From Allodiplogaster sudhausi (Eukaryota; Nematoda; Chromadorea; Rhabditida; Diplogasteridae), in the NCBI GenBank assembly GCA_945643635.1, contig CALZFC010000270.1, positions 2,160,001 through 2,224,000 of the forward strand: a stretch of DNA of 64,000 nucleotides. Direction: 5' to 3'. Each line of letters starts with the position of its first letter. Within the stretch, counting starts at the first letter, position 1. A program made the translations under genes and the position numbers. The notes beneath the pieces are model-generated. The model ran no database searches. It was not told the DNA's origin and saw only the letters and a list, made by a program, of their open reading frames with translations. This document shows positions 1 through 13,935 of the stretch, piece after piece.

Positions 1-766
1 GCGTGGACACTGAGGCCGTCGACTCGAGGAAGAGAACGGCTTTGCATTACGCTGTTCTACACAAGCACAACTCGAAGGCGATTCAGGTAGGAGAGAGAGA
101 GAGAGAGAAAGATTGGAGAGAGGAGAAAGAGAAGGGGGAAGAGGAGAAGGGGCGAGTTGAGATGCGAAAGAGAGAGAAAGAGAGGGAGAGAGAGATGCGT
201 GATAAGGAATCCCGCGAGTGTTATTCCTGACAAGGAAAAAAAACGCTAGTTAACAAAGGTAGGGTATGTGGTAGTCGAAAATCATTGCTTATTGTTAGTT
301 GTGCGAGATTAAAAATATTACGATGATTAAAAACCTATTGCATATAGCTTCAAGACTTTATGCTTTTCTTCTGTTTTAAGTTAGAGAATATTTATACTCA
401 AAAATTAGGTTAAATAAATTTTTTAAAATATTCTTTTTGCCCTTTACAGGCACTCTGCAGAACGAATCCGCGCCTGGTTGAGATGAAGGATGCGGATGGG
501 TTCTATCCGGTGCATTTTGCAGCCTACAGAGGCAACGCGAACCTCGTCTCATTTGTTAGTCTATGCAGCTGGAACTCTACCTCTTTTATGCTCTCTATCA
601 CTCTCTTTTTCTCGCTCGCTCTCTCTCTCTCCTTCCACTTATCCTCTCTCTCTTTTTATACCTTTCACGCTGTTATCTTCTCTCTCTCTCATGTTCTCTC
701 TCTCATATTCTCTCTCTCTCTCTGTCTCTCTCTCTGTCTCTCTCTCTCATGTTCTCTCTCTCATAT

Positions 767-821
<55 letters not shown>

Positions 822-1523
822 GTTCTCTCCCTAATCTCTTTCGCAACGGAAATGACAACTCTAAACGTCAGCCTCTCTCTATGCCAGCTTCTGAATGAGA
901 TGTCGTGCGCTGAAGCGCCCTCCAGTGGCTCTCCCCACCACTTCTCGCCCCTTCACATCGCAGTCGCCCATAACCACCCTTCCGTGGTGAAGGCGCTACT
1001 CCAGACGCTCAGGGTGAGAAATACGAATTGTAAAAAGGGGTATATAAAAGGGTGAGAAATACGAATTGCGAAAAAGGGAGATATAAAAGGATTTATAAAA
1101 AAACAAAATGTTGTTCACCCGAAAATGAAAAAAAAATACAGAAGAACCTGTCGTTTTTAAGGAATTCATGCAATGGGGATATTAAACGTAGTTTCCGATT
1201 CTCTGCTTCATATTGATCGTGCAAATGAAACGATTTTGAATGTTTCAGAAATTAAATGCTGATTCAGAAAAATGTTGATTCAAATAAGGTTAATTCAGAA
1301 AAATACTTATTCAGAAGAAAATAATAGGTGGTTTAGAAAAATGGTGATTCAGAAGAATGCTGACACCGTCGACCAGAGATACCGTGGAGGAGGAGGAGGA
1401 TACAGACGCAGCGGAGGAACACTGGCGGAGAGAGTGGGCACCGAGACGGACTTCAGACGAAGACTCCCATTCCACTATGCTATGCAGTTTGGTAAGGAGA
1501 GAAAGGGATGAGGAGACGGTGGT

Positions 1524-1564
<41 letters not shown>

Positions 1565-4500
1565 GAGAGAGAGAGAGAGGGAGAGAGAGAAGGAAAGAGA
1601 GAGAGAGAGCGAGAGAGAAACGTGAAGTTTGTTCGGTGGAGAGAGAAAACGAGAAAAGTGGAAGTGAGGAAAGGAAAGTGATAGAGGAGTGAGATAGAGA
1701 CAGAAAGGTAGAGAGAGGGAGTATGATAGTAGGAGAGAGAAAGGGCGAGGGTTGGGTAGAAATAGCATGAGAGAGAGACAGAGAGAGTGAGAGAGGTGGT
1801 TAGAGAAAGAGAGAAAAGAGAGATTGCTTCAGGCTTCCTCGAGTGCGCAAAGGCCCTCCTCGAGCCTCCTTCCTCGTCGCCCGACTCTCCTCCGTCCGAG
1901 CGTGCCTCAATCTCCGGCCGTCGCAACCTCTTCCTCTGGGAGGACAAGTGGGGCATCACTCCGCTTCATCTCGCTGCTGCCAACGGGTACGGTAGTTTTA
2001 TTATTTTAGCAAAAGAAAAAGTTTGTTTTTTGTGCTAAACTACGATCCTTAATCGAGAGATTTTATCAGAAATTATAGATCAGAAAAAACTGTCGACTGT
2101 TTGAAAATCAGGATGGGACAGGATGGACACGGAAAGCAAGATGGGGAGTGTAAAAAAAAATTTTTTACTTCAGAATCTTGGTGGGGTATTACTCGAGGGG
2201 GCACAAAATCAGGATGGATATGTAAAATAGATTGTAAAACTTTTACTCTGTTGTAGAGGGTATCAATCAATCAACCTAAGAATTATGAGTTATCTTTTTT
2301 TTTGCCAAATTTACCTAAATCTTAAGAAAACGTGAATTAAAATATGACGTTTCTTGCCAGACACGCTCATGCTGTCCAGTGGGCGATTGAGAAAGCGAAC
2401 GTTGGCGTACTCAAGACGGATTCGATGAAGAGGTAGTTAAAATAGACTTAATCTTTTAAAAAACTATTTATAAAAAAATAGACTTATAATATTTTGTATT
2501 GTTATAATACTTTTATTTGTATACGTGCTGTAAAAAAATATTTATTTCGCAGAGAATGCACGTATTTCTTGTTTACTGGAAAATTTACGTTAGATGTAAA
2601 GAAAAATTCTCTTTTGTAATTTAAAAGAACTATTATGAGAAAGCTGTATATATATATTTTTATATTTGTCGGCATTCAGAACATGCGGAATGTTGGGAAT
2701 CACCGCGAAGCTGGAAGCGACCGTGCTGGGAAGAGTCTTCGAGAAGAGCGTACTGCATGCGACGGATTCGAACGGAAGAGGCTACCTGCACAGGTTAGCC
2801 ATTCCGCGCACCCTAGAATGGTCGTACTTTTCGATGCGTGCAAAATCATTTGTAGAGTATGGCTAGAAGAATTACAAATACACTATTACAAATCTCCCTT
2901 ATTGTACATGTATTCGAAATTGAGTCTCGGTGAAAATCTGTGGAGAGCATATTTGAAGAAGATTACATTGTTACATTTGGGGCAAAAAATTTGTCTAAAA
3001 AAAACAAAAAAAGATAATAATGTGAAAAACCGCTTCGATAAATAAAGTATAAAAATATCAGGAATACAAAAATAAAATTTACAGAGCCGTCGCTGTCGGG
3101 GATCGCGCACTCGTACTGGAGTTGTTGCATAAGGAATGCAGCATTGATTCAGCGTCAGTAATCTCTCTTTCTCTCTCTCTCTCTCTTGCTCTCTTTCTCT
3201 TTCTCTCTCTCCCTCCTCGTTCTCTGCCTCTATCTGTCTGTCTCTCTGTCTCTCTCTCTCTCTCTCGCATCGTTTTATCTTTCGCTCCTTATCGTTACCA
3301 CGTTCTCTCTTCAAATCCATTTCGCAGCATGGGCTCCATGTTCCTTTTTTTCTTTATTTTTTATTATTATGTTTTCATGGCTCATTACTATCTTTTGCTT
3401 ATCATAAATGAAAGAAAAGGCGATTTTTCTTTATGACATTTTTTTAAATATAAATATTTTTTTCTTTTTTCCTGTTTTAGTAGTTTCAAGTTCTCTCTTT
3501 TTTCCCACTCTCTAGCGACGTGAATGACGTCACTCCTCTGCACGTCGCCGCTTCGATGGGTGATCGTGGAATGGTGGCACTGCTGTTGAGCGAAGGCGCT
3601 GACCCTAGGTATTGGCGAGGAGAAATTGATTGAGTCTAGGAGAAATTTATTTTTTTTAAATTATTATTTAATTGTTTTATTTTTTATTTTTTTTCTAGAG
3701 AATTTTTTCGTGATACAATAGAAAGTCTAAATTAATATTAATAAAATAAACATTAAAAAAACTAATGAGAAACGGTTTGTAAATATTTTTTATATTATAT
3801 TTCACTCTTTTTTTTAGAAGGGCAGACACGGATGGACTTCTGCCAGCTGACTGGGCCGCTTCTGCTGGACATGTACATTTTGAGATCACTTGTAGAAATA
3901 TAGATTCTGTTCAGTTTTATTAATTTTTTTTATAAAATGGCTTTGTCAATTTTTAACATTAAGGAATAAAATAACTAAAAAAAAATAAAAAATAAATAAA
4001 AACTCAAAATGATTTCAGACCGAATGCCTCGATGAACTGGTGCCACTAAAGATGGCGACTCTTTTGCCTTCTGACGAAGAAAGACATCATGACGATTCGG
4101 ACGGCGATGTTCCCATTGGTGAGTGTTTTTTTCACAGCTACAGTACCCGTCCACGAGTCTACTTTAATTTCAGCTAATAACAAGTCGAGTAATATAATGT
4201 TAGATTAACTAGTAATCGACTTGTTATGAGTTAGCCTATCCTAGTCGTAAGAGTTGGCACTTCAGATGTTTTTTTTTGCATTAAATTACCAGAATTTCTC
4301 TCTTTCTATTAAATTACCAGAATTTTTTCATGATTTGCGCCTTTTTGTTATTCCATCATATATTCTTAGAAGTGTAATAAAGTAGTAAAGTGCAATAAAG
4401 GTGTAAGAAAGTATATAATAAAGTATAATATAATAAATTAATAAAGTAAAGTGCTATATTTTAGATCACTCACCAACATTCACGCCCTCTTCGATTCTCT

Positions 4501-4654
4501 TGGCAGCGACCGCTGGACATCTCAACTGCGTCTGCCATCTACTCAGTGTGAGGAGAAGCACCTTTTTTTCTAGATGTCATCAGAAAGCCACTCTTAACAC
4601 AGCATGGAGGGGCATTAGTCATTCCATTAGAGAGCAATGATTTGAGAGAAGAAA

Positions 4655-4690
<36 letters not shown>

Positions 4691-5821
4691 CCGCGAGGTC
4701 ACAAAGTGTTCCGTGCCTTCGGCCCTGGGGATTATAACGCTGTCATGGGTCAGACCTATTTCAGCACTGATAGAGAAATAGAGAGAGAGAGAGAGAGAAA
4801 TAGAGAAATAAACAGAGAGGAGAGAGAGACCAAGACGGAGAGCGACGTTGGAGTCGATACGAATTTTGTGAAATATTTTTATTTGGCATGTATTATTATG
4901 TGATATGTGAGAGATATGTAATATTTTAGCAAAATATATATAATAAAATTGTTTGCTTTAGACCGATGGAGCTCTGTGCAATGTTCGCGATGCGCGCGGT
5001 CGCACTCCTCTCCACCAAGCAGCGTACCGTGCCAAGTATGATTGTGTTGAGGTTGGGAATTAGATTATGTATATAATATTAAGCTATATATAAATACTAT
5101 ATTTACTAATTTATTCAATTAATTAATTAATTTTATTTATTCATTTATTTATTCATTTTATTTACCCATTTATGTCTAGTATTATTAATTAATTAATTAA
5201 TTAATTAAACTTATTCACGTAATATAAATAAATGCAAATGAAGCTCCTCGTTGCATTATTTTATTTTTTTAATTTTATTTACTCATTTTTTATATTATTA
5301 ATTAATTTAACATAAATATATATGCAAATGAAGCTACTCGTCGCCTCCGGTGCCGCTGTCGACGCTCGAGATGAGCATGCGAGGACGCCGCTGATGCTGG
5401 CAGCCAGCCAGCCAGACGCCATCCATGTCTTTAGTAAGAATGTTGAGATTTTGTTACTTTGTTACTACTTATTCTACAAATAGAGTCTATAATTTTATGT
5501 GCTTAAATTATGCTTCTATTTTATTGTTGACATTGAATAGAGCACCATTCATTCATTGTCGAAATAACGGGACTTTGAAAAAAATTTGGATTAAATTTTT
5601 TTTGCATTTAAAATTAAAAATTTAATTTTAAAGAAAATTTAAATAATTTAAATAAAATAAATTAAAACAAAATATTTTCGCAGAATACCTCCTCGGCCAA
5701 TCGGCGTCGGTGTCAGCGATGGACGTCGATGGCAATTCAACACTGCATCTTGCGTGCGACTCGAAAAAGTTGGACTTATAAATATATTCAGAGTTGATAT
5801 ATTTTATGAATATGTACATGT

Positions 5822-5865
<44 letters not shown>

Positions 5866-5993
5866 ATATATATTATATATATATATATATATAATTTCGA
5901 AATATATTTAGTCAACTATCAGAGTTCGGATTTATCTGGCGGACCCCAAAATTTCCCGCTTCTCTCGCTCTCCATCTCTCTCTCTCTCTCTCA

Positions 5994-6028
<35 letters not shown>

Positions 6029-6461
6029 ATGCTCTGTAGCCTAGAACGAATCCCAAGAGTTCCAATGAGTTTATGTGTTTTCTATTAAGAGAAAATGAAG
6101 TCACTTCACCGTTGACAAATAATAATAAAAATCAACAAATTCACGATTATATATATTCTTAGCGAGGACGCGATTCTCCTTCTCATCGCGCAAATGAAGC
6201 AAATCGCGTGTGAAAAGGAGAGGGAAGCGCTCTTCAATGCGGCGAACAAGAATGGAATGACGTCACTGGCTTATCTATTTATCTTAATTTATTTTTTATT
6301 TTTTTATTTTTTATAAATAAATAAATTCTCCCCTTGAATATCATCACTTTTATTCTCTTAATAAAGCGCATTAATTAATAGAAACAAAAATTGAAACACG
6401 GATTTTATGATGTGGAAGATACAGTAATCAGCAAATACGTTACATAAAGTGATTTTCCATA

Positions 6462-6506
<45 letters not shown>

Positions 6507-6794
6507 CATATATATTTACAGCCCGATGCACATGATGGCACGTAACGGACTAACGCGCTGCCTTGTCAAGATTGCTCCATTCGCAATGAAGTCGCTCTGG
6601 CTCAAGGTTCGATTTCTCTCTTTCTCTCTCTTACTCTCTCTCTCTCACTTTTTTTTCCTTTTTCTCTCTCACACACTCTCTCTTTTTCGCTGTATCTCTC
6701 TTTCTCAGTCTTTCCTTTTTAAGCTTCTCTCTCTCTCTCTTTCTCTACTTTTATTCATCTCTCTCTCTCTCTCTTAATCTCTCTCTCGCTATCT

Positions 6795-6836
<42 letters not shown>

Positions 6837-7516
6837 GCTGTATCTCTCGCTCACTTTCTAACTCTTTTTTTTTGCTGTATCTCTCTTTCTTTCTCACTTC
6901 CTTTCTCTCTCACTCTCTCTCTCCCTCGCGCTCTCTCCAGGATGACCACGACCGTCCTCCCGTGACATGCGCGATAGAAGACCCGGATGTGGCCGACTGC
7001 ACCTACCTTCTCGCATGCCTCATGAGCATCAAGGAAACGGACGGACTGGCTGAGGGTGTGCTCCTCTCGTTCATTTTATTTATATTTATAATCCTTTAAG
7101 TTGGTTGCTATAGGTGTTAATAAACCTGTTATTTTACGTAAGAAAACAATTTCTTAAAAAAGAAGAAGAAAAATACATGTATTATTGGCAAAATATATAT
7201 AAAGTAATAAAAAAGATTTAAAAATAAATTCCACTTGCCCAGACTGGGACGCCGATACGACAATAGCGGAGATTGAGAGCAGACGCCAGAGCATGAACAC
7301 CTGTGGGTTTATTCATATATTTTTTTCTATTTAAATTTTTTCTTGGAAGTAAAGAAATTTAATTAAAGAAAAAAATTAAGACCCTCAAAGAGTTTATTTT
7401 TGTCATTTAAGAATATTTGTTTTACAAGTTTTTTTCCTATTTCAGCTTCCTGTCTCCATTCGGAGCGAGAGCTGCGCAGGAGTTCAGTGGCTTCTTCAGA
7501 TGCCGATTACTACTAA
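1..7516 (+). CDS. PP6 regulatory ankyrin-repeat subunit (ANKRD28/44/52-like), 5' end outside window
   Basis: Scaffold subunit that targets protein phosphatase 6, in the cytoplasm (known for the family). Twenty exons are read: 1-86, 450-554, 888-1013, 1353-1491, 1833-1986, 2361-2432, 2680-2793, 3085-3153, 3516-3608, 3818-3872, 4019-4118, 4507-4547, 4962-5051, 5334-5433, 5684-5768, 6163-6261, 6522-6606, 6941-7055, 7243-7302, 7446-7516. All join in phase and give ~619 residues. Ankyrin cores repeat throughout (TALHYAV, FSPLHIAVAH, ITPLHLAAANG, VTPLHVAASMG, RTPLHQAAYRA, GMTPMHMMARNG). The DPDVADC segment (6941-7055) and the acidic aromatic tail ending SSDADYY match the C-terminal signature of ANKRD28/44/52. 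The family is about 1,050 residues, so roughly 40% lies upstream. Exon 8 uses donor GTCAGT, and exon 14 has a weak acceptor (AATGAAG). Orthology among the three vertebrate paralogues is not resolved. Confidence 0.85.
604..835 (+). repeat. CT tract in intron 2 of the ankyrin scaffold gene
   Basis: CT repeats with near-identical sub-blocks (CTCATGTTCTCTCTCTCATA at ~690 and ~750). Confidence 0.85.
1526..1640 (+). repeat. GA tract after a splice donor
   Basis: It begins 34 bases after donor GTAAGGAGAG of exon 1353-1491 and fills much of the intron. Confidence 0.85.
6607..6940 (+). repeat. CT tract filling an intron
   Basis: The whole 334-bp intron between exons 6522-6606 and 6941-7055 is CT-rich and ends CTCTCTCCAG at the acceptor. 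Confidence 0.85.
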
Positions 7517-7569
7517 AGAACAATCATGGGAAGAAGCGCATCACTATGTCGAACAGCAACAACCTATCT

Positions 7570-7850
7570 TCCTTCCCCAGAGGTAGTCCGACCCCTTTGG
7601 AGTATAAGTTTTCCCCCCAGAGGTTGACCCACCCCTCTGGAGAAATATACTCTTTACTACCAAAGCGGTAGCACCACCCCCTTTTGAACATTCGTTTATA
7701 TATATATTTTACTTCCCCACAGGTGGTCCCACGCCTTTGGACTTTACTCTTTTCTTTCCCCAGAAATAGTTCCACACGTTTGGAATATACTCAATCCCAC
7801 GTCTTTGAATTATACTCTTTTCCCTCTCCTGAATTGGCCAAGCACATTGT
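7570..7850 (+). repeat. Degenerate tandem repeat in the likely 3' UTR
   Basis: About six diverged units of roughly 45-60 bases share CCCCAGAGGT, then C(C/A)CCCCT(T/C)TGGA, then TATACTCTTTT. The units near 7578, 7616, 7660, 7720, 7763 and 7795 differ in length and sequence. It lies between the stop codon (7514-7516) and the AATAAA at 8369. Confidence 0.6.
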
Positions 7851-8211
7851 GGAATACTGCTCTTCTCGTATTTATCTATTTCCTCCTGAATCTATTGCTC
7901 ATTTTATCCTGATTTCATGCAGCACTTACGGTGATTCTATGACCCCCCAGTCCGTGTGAATACAAAAAGCTTTTAAGGTCAGCTGTTCCGTATAGAATAT
8001 CTTTTTATCACTCTCTTTCACAACCAGTGACAAGCCTATGTGTGCCTTTAATAGAGGTGGTTTAAGTGCCTTTTTAATGTGTAATGTCTACAACTTTCTC
8101 TCCCTCACTCTCTCTCTCTCTCTCTTTATCATCTCTCTCTCTATCTGTCTGTCTCTCCATCCATCCATTCTCTCCTCTCCCTGCTTCCTTCTCTCTCTCT
8201 CTCTCCGTCCT

Positions 8212-8246
<35 letters not shown>

Positions 8247-8368
8247 GTCCTTCTCTCTCTCTCAATGCTACCTGCTGCTTCTCTGCTTAGTTATACTTAT
8301 TGCAAGAATTTTGTCTCAATCAAACAACAAATCTGATGAAACCTCAATTCGATTTTTTTTTCTCCTCA

Positions 8369-8374
8369 AATAAA
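8369..8374 (+). terminator. Candidate polyadenylation signal of the ankyrin scaffold gene
   Basis: AATAAA 850 bases after the stop at 7516. Several CT tracts lie between. Assignment is by position only. Confidence 0.35.
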
Positions 8375-8639
8375 ATCATCTCTTTCTTTCTCTTTATAGT
8401 ATGTTATTTAATTTGTATTCCTTCAATTAGATGTTTTATTTAAATATATATATTTTTTTTCTCTGCCTTTGCCGAGTGATGAATTGTGTACCCAAGTTGA
8501 CTGAAAAGATCAAGCGTACTTTTGCTGGCAAACAGCCAATTCTATTCGCACTATAATTTATTCGCGTTTCAGTTGTTTCTATGCAAACCTTGTCGTCAAG
8601 TGAGTTTTCTTCAGTGAAAGATAAAGCTAATGATGACAG

Positions 8640-10077
8640 ATGAAACGCTTCAACAAGTCGCTGGACTCGGTAATAGATCCACATGATCAATGGATATCTT
8701 TTTATCTGCCGAGAACAAAAAAAAACTGTGGAATTGTTCGCAATGGAATTGTCCGCAACGCTATTGAGCAGCTCTGTTCTCCATTTCATGACCAACTACT
8801 CGAGAGTACTGTAAGAAGTTGATTGAAAACTGCCGTTCTCGAAAATTGAAATTGAATTCCGTCTTCACATTGTTTTCGTTGTTATTATGTACAGTTTTTA
8901 ATTGGTAGTTAAGCTTATTAATTAACAATTATTGCAAGATTCATGTCATCCTAGCCAGAATCTGCCTTCGATGAAATGGCTTTGAACGGTGACTTTGTCG
9001 ACCGCCGTATTGAGTACGGCCCAGAGGAAGAGGCAGAGGCGTCCGCAAGAGTCAGTTCATCATCATCTGACCTCATTAGAGAGTTGTGCCGTGAAGGGCA
9101 TAAAAGGGCCCCGCTGAATTGACCCCCCCCCTCTTCCCTCTCTACAAGAGAACCTCTATATCGTATTCCCGCGGCCTCATTTTTTTTTGCCAACCCCAAA
9201 ATCATTTTAACTCAAGAGAAAACGTAATTTTTTAATCCCATTTTCTTAAGGAAAAGTTGACAAAAAAAGAAAATTATGCTTGCTCCTCTTTGAGTGATTC
9301 GTTTAATTCCCGATTAATCGTATAATGTTGAGAAATTCAGTGCGCAGGCAAGTTATGCAAAAAAAAGCTGTACAGCATTCCCTTATTATGCATCGTAATT
9401 GGGATTGACGGTTTGACTACTAATCAAGTTTTTTTTAAACATTTTCGCCACTTTCTCTCATCATCTCTTTCTATACCCCCTGAAATGCATCCAAAAAGTA
9501 CACTTTCGAAATGTTTCTGTTTTTTTTTTGGATTTCAAACAGAAAATTTTTCGCTTTGCTTTTCAGTTAAAAGGTTTTTCGCGCACAACCCTGCTCTAAA
9601 CACCCGAAGGGTCTTTCTAAAAGTTCGAATTAGCATGAATTGTTGCTTTGCTTTCAGCCCAAGGATATTGTGCATTATTTTTAATTAAGCACTCGCAGAA
9701 TTTTTTTCCATTTTTGCTTCTTCAGAACGCAAGATTCACGAGGCTCCTCCTCAAAACGTTCTGCGACGACATCATTGAGGAGACGAGCAAGGAGTTCGGC
9801 AAGCTCAGCGGTTAGGAAGAATCTCTTCTTTCTCTCTTCTTTCTCTCTCTCTGTCTCACTCTCTCTCTCTCTCTCTCCAGAGAAAAAGGGGTGGTCCCAC
9901 AAAAGTGGGTTGGTAAGACCACCGAAGGCCTCAAAAATGGTGGTTAAGCCAAAAATGTAAATTTTTTCGTAAAAAATAGGGTGGGTAAGCCAAAAATTTG
10001 AATGTTCGGGTCTCAAAAATTGCGTGGGTAGCCCGGACCCCGGCTTTTTATTCCCTGTCTCTCTCTCCCTCCCCCTC

Positions 10078-10121
<44 letters not shown>

Positions 10122-10165
10122 CGGACCCCGGCTTTTTATTCCCTGTCTCTCTCTCCCTCCCCCTC

Positions 10166-10223
<58 letters not shown>

Positions 10224-10423
10224 CAGAGAAAAAGGGGTGGTCCCACAAAAGTGGGTTGGTAAGACCACCGAAGGCCTCAAAAATGGTGGTTAAGCCAAAA
10301 ATGTAAATTTTTTCGTAAAAAATAGGGTGGGTAAGCCAAAAATTTGAATGTTCGGGTCTCAAAAATTGCGTGGGTAGCCCGGACCCCGGCTTTTTATTCC
10401 CTGTCTCTCTCTCCCTCCCCCTC

Positions 10424-10467
<44 letters not shown>

Positions 10468-10511
10468 CGGACCCCGGCTTTTTATTCCCTGTCTCTCTCT
10501 CCCTCCCCCTC

Positions 10512-10557
<46 letters not shown>

Positions 10558-11149
10558 CTCTCTCGTATTGCTTGAGTCGCAGAGTGGAAGGAAGAACGAG
10601 AGAGAGATAAAAATGTTTAAAAAAAAGGAAGGAAGAAAATAAGCAAGAAACGAAGGAGCCCGGTGAGTTATGGTTGTTGTTGTTTTTTCATAATGAGATT
10701 AATGTCGTAATCAAAGAGTAGTCTCTCTTCATCGCCAATCGGTCAATCAACTTGGTTGCGTTGGTTGAATGGTTGTTGTGTTTTTTTTAATAAAACGTTT
10801 TATATACACCCATCGTCACCCTCCCTTTTTTCTGCTTGAGTTAAATAAATGCTGTCTATTCACACAAGAGCAGGAATTTAGAGTGGTTGTCAAGAAACGT
10901 AGTAAAAAAAAACACACGCCCGTGTTTCTTCTGTAAATAAAGTAAATAAAAGTAAGTAAGAAAGTAAAATTAAGTAAGTAAGTAAGTAATAAATAACTAA
11001 AAGTAAATAAAAAAGAGAGCAACATTACAACTTTCAGCTGGTGGTGCAACAAAAGTGAAGGAAGAGAATGTTGAATGGGAGCCGCCTCGTCGCCAGCCGG
11101 TCCCGCACATTCCGGATGAGAAGGCGCTCAAGGAACTTGCAAAGCGGTT

Positions 11150-11191
<42 letters not shown>

Positions 11192-11430
11192 GTCTCGCTT
11201 TCTGTCCCTCTCTCTCTCTCGTCTCTCATCAATCTCGCTTTCTGTCCCTCTCTGTCTCTCTGTCTCTCTCTCTCTCTTTCTCCTCTTATCAATTACGCTC
11301 TCTGTCCCTTTCTATCTCCATCTCCTTCCTGATTCTCCTATCAGTCTCGCTCTCTGTCCCTCTCTGTCTGTCTGTTTGTCTCTCTCTCATTCTCTCTCCC
11401 TCTGTCTGTCTGTCTCTCTCTCCTGATCTC

Positions 11431-11483
<53 letters not shown>

Positions 11484-11660
11484 TTCTCTTCCAGTGACTG
11501 CGTGATCCATGCCGATCTGTTCAAACTCGCGGACGCCGGCGACGCCCCTGACTTGTTCCGCTCGTACCTTTTGGCTTCTGTCCGCCGCGCAACCGGCGAC
11601 CCGCGTGGCTGTCTGCATCTGCGGAGGGCATACGAGAATCGCGACCCATACTATAGCGAA

Positions 11661-11707
<47 letters not shown>

Positions 11708-11906
11708 TAGGAAGCTAGAGAGAAAGCGAGAGAGAGAGAGAGTTAGGAAGCTAGAGAGAAAGAGGAGAGAGAGAGAGAGGGAGAGTTAGGAAGCTAGAGA
11801 GAAAGCGAGAGAGAGAGAGAGTTAGGAAGCTAGAGAAAAAGAGGAGAGAGAGAGAAAGGGGAGAGATGAGAGGGATCCAAAGAGAACTAGGAGATATATG
11901 GAGAGA

Positions 11907-11945
<39 letters not shown>

Positions 11946-12214
11946 AAGTAAGAAAGAGAAAAGAATAATTCATTAATTTTGCCCGACATTATATGTTATA
12001 GATGATGCCTATAGAAAAATGTGCATAATTTCTAACCCGATACGATTAACTGAAAAGTATTGATTGTATAAAGTTGTTGTTGAATCGTGCCTAACTCTGT
12101 AGGCAAGATCAGCGAGCTCGAACCATGCAACCTCTGTGACTTCTCCAGAGTCAACTCGACCTCACGCACGGTGCCTGACGCTGTCATGGCCACGGACAGT
12201 CTCGAGGTGGGCAC

Positions 12215-12252
<38 letters not shown>

Positions 12253-13210
12253 AGGGAGAGAGAGAGGGTGAGAGAGAGAGAGAGAGAGAGACTTTGGATG
12301 ATTGCGACAAGTTAACCGGAAAGAGAAAGGAGCCTGCTCTTCAGAAGAGATCATTGAAGAAGGTCAAAATGAGTAATACCAACGTGTTGATTGATTGGAA
12401 GCTAGAGAGAAAGAGAAAGAGAGAGAGAGATAGCGAGAAAGCCAGAGAGAGAGAGCTACAGAAATAGGGAGAAAGCCAGAGAGAGAGAGAGAGAGAGAGA
12501 GCTAGAGAGAGAGAGAAAAAATAAAGAGATAGATTTAAATGACTTTTTGATTCCAGATGGTTCGCGCGCTTTTCACGGCCATCCCGCACGACTATCCAGA
12601 GGAGATTGTGCGCGTCCATTATTTCATCATTCTCAAGGAATGGTTCAACAGGAGCAGTTACATTAAACCACTGATGAACTCGTTCCGACTGGGTTAGAGA
12701 GAGAGAGAGAGAGAGAGGAGAGGGGGAGAGAGAGAAAGATAAAGAGAGAGATAGGAAGAGAGGAGAGAGGGGGAGAGAGGGAGAGAGAGAAAGATAGAGA
12801 GAGAGAGAGAAGAAAGTGAGGAGAGAGAGAATAGAGAGAGAGAAGAGAGGAGAGGGGAGAGAGAATGATAGAGAGAAAACGAGGTAAAAAAAAAAAGATA
12901 GACAGAGAGAAAACTGATATTTATGTTGTAGCTTTTTCCCCTTGTTTCCTTTTCTTTATCGTTTTTCTCCATTGGATCTATCTTTTTTCACAGAAAAAAA
13001 TTTGGGAAAATTTTCGAAGAACAGTTTACAGTCTTGTGTAGAAGTAGTGTTATATAGTTATGGTATCTCTTATTACTTATGAATTTAGCTCCCAAAATGT
13101 GAATAGAAAATTCACAATAATTCCAGGCCACTGCTCGACTGCGATAGAGTGTCTTCGTTTCATCAAGGAAATGTCTCGTTCGAAGTCTTTCTGTCGTCCT
13201 GGTTGGTCTA

Positions 13211-13241
<31 letters not shown>

Positions 13242-13887
13242 GTCTCTCTCTCTCTCTTTCTCTTTCTCTCTCTATCTCTGTGTTTCGCTCTCTCTCTCTC
13301 TCCCTCCCTCCCCTCTCTCTCTCCATCCCTCTCTCTCTCTCTCTCCTTTAAAAAAATATTCTTTTAACTGGTCACTTTTTTTTATTTAATTAATCAAACA
13401 TTTAACTTTATGTAAACTCCTAAACGGATATCACCGAAACAACAACAATTCCCGAAAGGATTGTGGCAATTTTAATTGTTAAAATTAATAATTTAATCAA
13501 TTATTATATTTTAAAGTGTTCTCTCGTTGTAGGTCTGGAGAACGACAACAGCAACATTGTGGCCGAACTGCTGCATTATCGTAGCAATGTCATAGAGCCA
13601 ATGGTTTGCCTTTTTTAATCCTTTTCCTAAACCTTTTTTTTTTCTTTTCTTCTGTCTCTCCACTCTTGCCTGAGTTAGTTAGCCTGCCTACTTTCACTTC
13701 GGTCAAGGCATTATTGCATTATTGCCTCGAATGCCTGGGATAAGCCTTATAGCACACTAATGCTGGCCACCTAATCATGGTACGGTATCGAATCAGTGTA
13801 TTTTTGGGAGTGCGCTTGAATTTTTTTCAACATGAAAATTAAGTTAAATTTTATTGTTAGCGTAATTCTATTAACTTTAATATAATA

Positions 13888-13935
<48 letters not shown>

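Larger units (their letters stand above)
7517..8639 (+). other. 3' UTR and intergenic stretch after the ankyrin scaffold gene
   Basis: No gene is seen. It holds a degenerate tandem repeat at 7570-7850, a CT tract at 8098-8270 and a candidate polyadenylation signal AATAAA at 8369. The next candidate ATG is at 8640, 266 bases after that signal. The spacing is compatible with two separate promoters or with a loose operon; the sequence alone does not decide. Confidence 0.5.

Noticed and set aside
483..1055. Long frames rich in Ser-Leu or Arg-Glu across CT/GA tracts (also at 1480-1959, 9681-10610, 15032-15935, 26602-27335, 42146-42632, 59007-59969)
   Set aside because: Translations of dinucleotide or pyrimidine-only repeats; they overlap real exons in other frames and have no protein-like composition.
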